DNA of 64,000 bases from assembly GCF_013401555.1 (NCBI RefSeq), contig NZ_CP058552.1, forward strand, positions 124,001 to 188,000. The letters run 5' to 3'. This stretch comes from Paenibacillus sp. E222. Lineage in GTDB: Bacteria > Bacillota > Bacilli > Paenibacillales > Paenibacillaceae. How positions within the stretch are numbered: position 1 is the stretch's first letter; each line of letters begins with the position of its first letter. The translations under genes and the position numbers were made by a program. The notes under the pieces were generated by a model. The model saw only the letters and a program-made list of their open reading frames with translations. It ran no database searches and had not been told where the DNA came from. Positions 59,538 to 64,000 of the stretch are shown here, piece after piece.

Positions 59538-59571
59538 AACAAGCTCCATGCAAAAGCAAGCTGTTTGAGAG

Positions 59572-59608
59572 TTTGAGCTCTCAAAACTGAGCAACGAGTG
59601 AGTGAAAA
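59572..59608 (-). repeat. 16S processing stem, 3' arm
   Basis: CTCAAAACTGAGCAACGAGT with GAGTGA is an inverted copy of the leader sequence at 61370-61397, flanking the 16S gene. Confidence 0.75.
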
Positions 59609-59689
59609 GCTTTACGAAGTAAAGCTCGCTTCGGAAGCATGCTTCCTGAAGACTTATTTGAATGTTTCCACTCGGGAAACGATTCTCCA

Positions 59690-61243
<1,554 letters not shown>

Positions 61244-61369
61244 AAGTATTGAAAAGAGCGATAAGCTCATTTTGAAACTGACGAGATTAAAAATCTCATT
61301 GTTGCTTCAAAATCATACAGCCCGAAGGCTTGTACCGATTTCTCAGCGTCGATCTTGCAAGCAAGATCG

Positions 61370-61397
61370 TTACTCACTCGTTGTTCAGTTTTCAAAG
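61370..61397 (-). repeat. 16S processing stem, 5' arm
   Basis: TTACTCACTCGTTGTTCAGT plus TTTCAAAG is complementary to 59572-59608, with a few mismatches, across the 16S gene. Confidence 0.75.
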
Positions 61398-61445
61398 ATC
61401 AAACTTCTTTGCGTCGCTGTCGTTGTTCTCTTCAGCAACTCTTAT

Positions 61446-61474
61446 ATATTATCACGTCCGAACCAACTTTGCAA
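61446..61474 (-). promoter_or_regulatory. rRNA operon promoter P2
   Basis: On the minus strand TTGCAA, 17 bases and TAATAT form a good promoter about 200 bases before the 16S gene. Confidence 0.8.
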
Positions 61475-61554
61475 GCATTTTTTTAAGTTTCTTTCGAAGA
61501 TTATTTCATTTGCTTGCCGCACCATGTTTCTCGTGTTTTCTTGGCCGGATTAAT

Positions 61555-61583
61555 AATATATCATGTTCTAATACTAATTACAA
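61555..61583 (-). promoter_or_regulatory. rRNA operon promoter P1
   Basis: On the minus strand TTGTAA, 17 bases and TATATT lie about 110 bases upstream of the other promoter. Tandem promoters are usual for Bacillus rrn operons. Confidence 0.65.
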
Positions 61584-62258
61584 CCCATAATATAAATTAA
61601 TTTATTTCACTACATTTAGTTAATCTACTCTCCTAGTTATACATATACTCCAGCGGTTGTTAAGCTAACGGAATCTCGCGATACGCTCTATGCGTTCTAT
61701 AGGATAGCCTATATTGACTGCAAACCCAACGCGTAAGCTCTAATAAACAGTTTGTCTCGTAGGGCCGTAAAAACTTTTCTTCATTAAAGTCACTACTTAT
61801 TAAGTAGCTTCATCTATGTACTGCTGTCTTTCATTACAGTATTAGGATATCGTACAGGGAACTTTTCTATATTCGCCAAGTCTCGTTTAGAGTCATTTTG
61901 CGTATTAATGTATTTCATAGTTGCGCATATCTTTATTTCAATCTAAATCTCTCTTCCCTTTATGTATATACATGTTAAGCAAAATTCACTTCTTGAAATG
62001 AAGGGAGCTTATTCCTTTTTGGCATTTAATTGCCCAATCTTCTAAGAAATTGCCGTTATAGATTTGCGCATTTTTTTAATAATGAACATATTAATGAAAG
62101 AAATGAGGAAAATTCTGAAAACCTTGGTACTAAAGCATCATTTTCATTCAAAAACTAACATTAATCTAACCCTATTACGATATATCACATGGATACAAAG
62201 CACCATGCGTTGAGCGAACGCGCATCCAGATACTCACAATTTGAAAAAGGAGTGAACT
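61584..62258. other. AT-rich intergenic region between rrn promoters and the chemotaxis receptor gene
   Basis: No gene is seen in about 675 bases. A small perfect dyad CTACTTA-T-TAAGTAG lies at 61791-61805. A weak sigma-D-like pattern, TAAC at 62156-62159 and TACGATAT at 62176-62183, lies about 75 bases before the receptor gene and would fit a motility gene. Confidence 0.4.
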
Positions 62259-64000
62259 ATGTTGTTAGATAAGATACGGTGGAGTACTCTTCCCTTCTTT
62301 GCTAAAAATCTCGTTATTTCATTCGGCAGCATTACGCTAATTGGCGTTATTTTAATTACAGCCGGATATCAGTTCCAAAAAAGCATTTTGATTCAACAGT
62401 TATATGATCAGGCTGAGGTAACGACGCAGAAATGGTCTGATGATCTGGATACAAGCAAGGTTCTTGAAGCAGCGAATGAGAAAAACTATGACGGGACTGC
62501 CCAAAAGGTAATTCGAGATTATCTGGATTCCATCCATGAACTCTATCCCAATATCGCCCAGGCCTATATTTTTGGAACAGAGTTGGAAAAGGGAAATGAG
62601 ACCTCCATTATCGCGATTCCAACCAGTCTCGTTGAGTCCTTCGAAGAAGGCAATATGGCAGCAGGTACTATGTATCCCTTATCCTCACAAATTGTCGAAG
62701 CTCTTGAGGATATGAAAGTAGACAGTGAGCCTGGATTCAGTAGCTTTTATACCGACGATTATGGCACTTGGACAACAATTATGTATCCCATCAAGAATGC
62801 CGAGGGCAATACCTATGCAGCAATATACTTTGATGTTGATGCAAGCGCAGTTCCAAAAGGACTTCATAAACTGATTACATACAGTAGTATTTTTCTGATC
62901 GTTTTCCTGATCGTGTTTATGGTACTTCAGTATGTTCTATTGAAGAAAACACTTAAGCCAATCCGTGACCTTATGAAAGGTATTGAGGCTGCGAGCTCAG
63001 GCAATCTGGATGTAAGCATTCACACCGGACGGGATGATCTGGGAATTATTAATCAAAAATTCAATACGATGATTCAGCGATTCAATGACACGATGTTCAA
63101 AGTGCAAACGACATCCTATCACCTCTCTGACTCATCCAAGAAATTATTAGATATTTCCGAGAAAAATAATGATAATATCCAGATGATCAGCAGCAATATC
63201 CGGGACATCTCTCACGGCCTTCGCTCCCAGGATCAGGCCAGCGTGGAAAGTGCCCGAGCAATGACAGAAATGTCTACCGTTGTGCAGACGATTGCCAGCA
63301 GTTCTGCAGATGTTGCGGATGAGGCATCAAGCATGGAAGAACGTTCTAATACAGGTCATGAGATTATGCAACAAGTGGTTGAACAGATGAGACTGATCTC
63401 AGGTGCAGTGAAGCACACGTCGGAATCGATACAGTCTTTGGAAAGCCGCTCGAACGAAATTAGCAGCATCGTCAATATGATTACACAAATTGCAGATCAG
63501 ACTAATTTGCTCGCACTAAATGCTTCCATTGAGGCGGCTCGTGTTGGTGAGGAAGGAAAAGGATTTGCGGTTGTCGCAGGAGAAGTCCGCAAGCTCGCTG
63601 AACAGTCCCAGGACTCTGCCAAACAGATTCGTACCTTAATTGACGGAATTCAACGCGATATCCTTCAATCTGCCGAAGCTATGCACCTTGGCTCTCAAGA
63701 AGTGGAGAAGGGCTCTCAGGTTACCATGGAGACGGGTCAATTCTTTGAAGATATTTTGACAGCTACGAACAAAGTCGCTAACCAAATTCAGGATATCTCC
63801 AGCTCTACCGAAGAAATATCCGCCAGCACACAGGAAATGTCCGCTACTGCGGATGAGTTGTCTGCGAGCGTCAGCAAAGCAGCACATAGCAGCAAACAGA
63901 TTGAGCAATCCATTGCTGAACAGGAATCATCCATGGCTTCCATTGTGGCCGCCTCTGATGAACTCTCGGCTGTATCGGGCCAATTGCAAGAACTGATCTC
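62259..64000 (+). CDS. Methyl-accepting chemotaxis protein, 3' end beyond the window
   Basis: At least 580 residues are encoded; the frame is open to the window edge, so this is a partial gene. After a short basic start there is one membrane helix (about 19-36), an extracellular sensing domain to about residue 205 ([20 protein letters not shown], then FTTDDYGTW-like motif), a second helix ([20 protein letters not shown]), a HAMP domain ([20 protein letters not shown]) and the signalling coiled coil. The conserved tip is [20 protein letters not shown] followed by [20 protein letters not shown]. The ATG has AAAGGAG upstream. The sensing domain resembles a Cache-type fold, but its ligand is unknown. 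Confidence 0.93.
   Translation, partial: MLLDKIRWSTLPFFAKNLVISFGSITLIGVILITAGYQFQKSILIQQLYDQAEVTTQKWSDDLDTSKVLEAANEKNYDGTAQKVIRDYLDSIHELYPNIAQAYIFGTELEKGNETSIIAIPTSLVESFEEGNMAAGTMYPLSSQIVEALEDMKVDSEPGFSSFYTDDYGTWTTIMYPIKNAEGNTYAAIYFDVDASAVPKGLHKLITYSSIFLIVFLIVFMVLQYVLLKKTLKPIRDLMKGIEAASSGNLDVSIHTGRDDLGIINQKFNTMIQRFNDTMFKVQTTSYHLSDSSKKLLDISEKNNDNIQMISSNIRDISHGLRSQDQASVESARAMTEMSTVVQTIASSSADVADEASSMEERSNTGHEIMQQVVEQMRLISGAVKHTSESIQSLESRSNEISSIVNMITQIADQTNLLALNASIEAARVGEEGKGFAVVAGEVRKLAEQSQDSAKQIRTLIDGIQRDILQSAEAMHLGSQEVEKGSQVTMETGQFFEDILTATNKVANQIQDISSSTEEISASTQEMSATADELSASVSKAAHSSKQIEQSIAEQESSMASIVAASDELSAVSGQLQELI

Overview
The window looks like chromosomal DNA of a Paenibacillus or close relative (Firmicutes, Paenibacillaceae). 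It has moderate GC, strong AGGAGG ribosome binding sites, frequent TTG/GTG starts, S-layer-homology (SLH) surface proteins, copper-amine-oxidase-type stalk domains, a secreted pectate lyase, B. subtilis-like dgk/dck kinases, and an rRNA operon without spacer tRNAs. I see no prophage, IS element, CRISPR array, integrase or tRNA gene.

Layout. 0.1-5.6 kb: glycerol use (glycerol dehydrogenase and single-chain dihydroxyacetone kinase), a divergent PocR/AraC regulator, then an aldo/keto reductase. 5.7-11.6 kb: two LysR regulators, a SUKH-fold protein, a threonine aldolase-like enzyme, a quinone oxidoreductase, and a three-gene cluster of a small membrane protein, a colicin-immunity-like protein and a HEAT-like protein. 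11.8-18.6 kb: two large secreted SLH proteins with Asp-rich cadherin/Ig-like repeats and lamin-tail-like C-termini. 18.9-29.7 kb: a formate/nitrite channel, a GNAT enzyme and a long WXG100 protein, a giant DUF4132-type protein with a small partner, and fabF divergent from an MmyB-type regulator. 29.8-37.7 kb: a methionine-type ABC importer, a membrane-anchored PQQ-like propeller, and a ykoEDC-type ECF importer behind a TPP riboswitch. 38-42 kb: a stalk-domain protein, a PL3 pectate lyase, a radical SAM/SPASM enzyme with a possible 21-codon leader ORF, and an Asp/Glu racemase. 42.3-47.3 kb: a five-gene operon of a 2-oxoacid reductase-like dehydrogenase, an SsuABC-type importer and an aminotransferase. 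47.4-53.1 kb: a second TPP riboswitch followed by thiZXY and thiMDE. 53.2-56 kb: a TipAS-type MerR regulator, a ferritin-like protein and dck-dgk. 56.2-61.6 kb: a 16S-23S-5S rRNA operon on the minus strand with tandem promoters and RNase III-type processing stems. 62.3 kb to the end: a chemotaxis receptor cut by the window edge.

Two themes recur. Thiamin supply is served by two separate TPP-riboswitch loci: an ECF importer for thiamin or hydroxymethylpyrimidine, and an ABC importer for pyrimidine precursors joined to thiazole/pyrimidine salvage. Conflict-like proteins also recur without obvious partners: a SUKH protein, a colicin-immunity-like protein beside a HEAT protein, and a WXG100 protein with an unknown C-terminal domain. 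The least explained parts are the DUF4132 pair, the SsuABC/aminotransferase/dehydrogenase operon, the immunity-like cluster and the radical SAM gene with its leader ORF.
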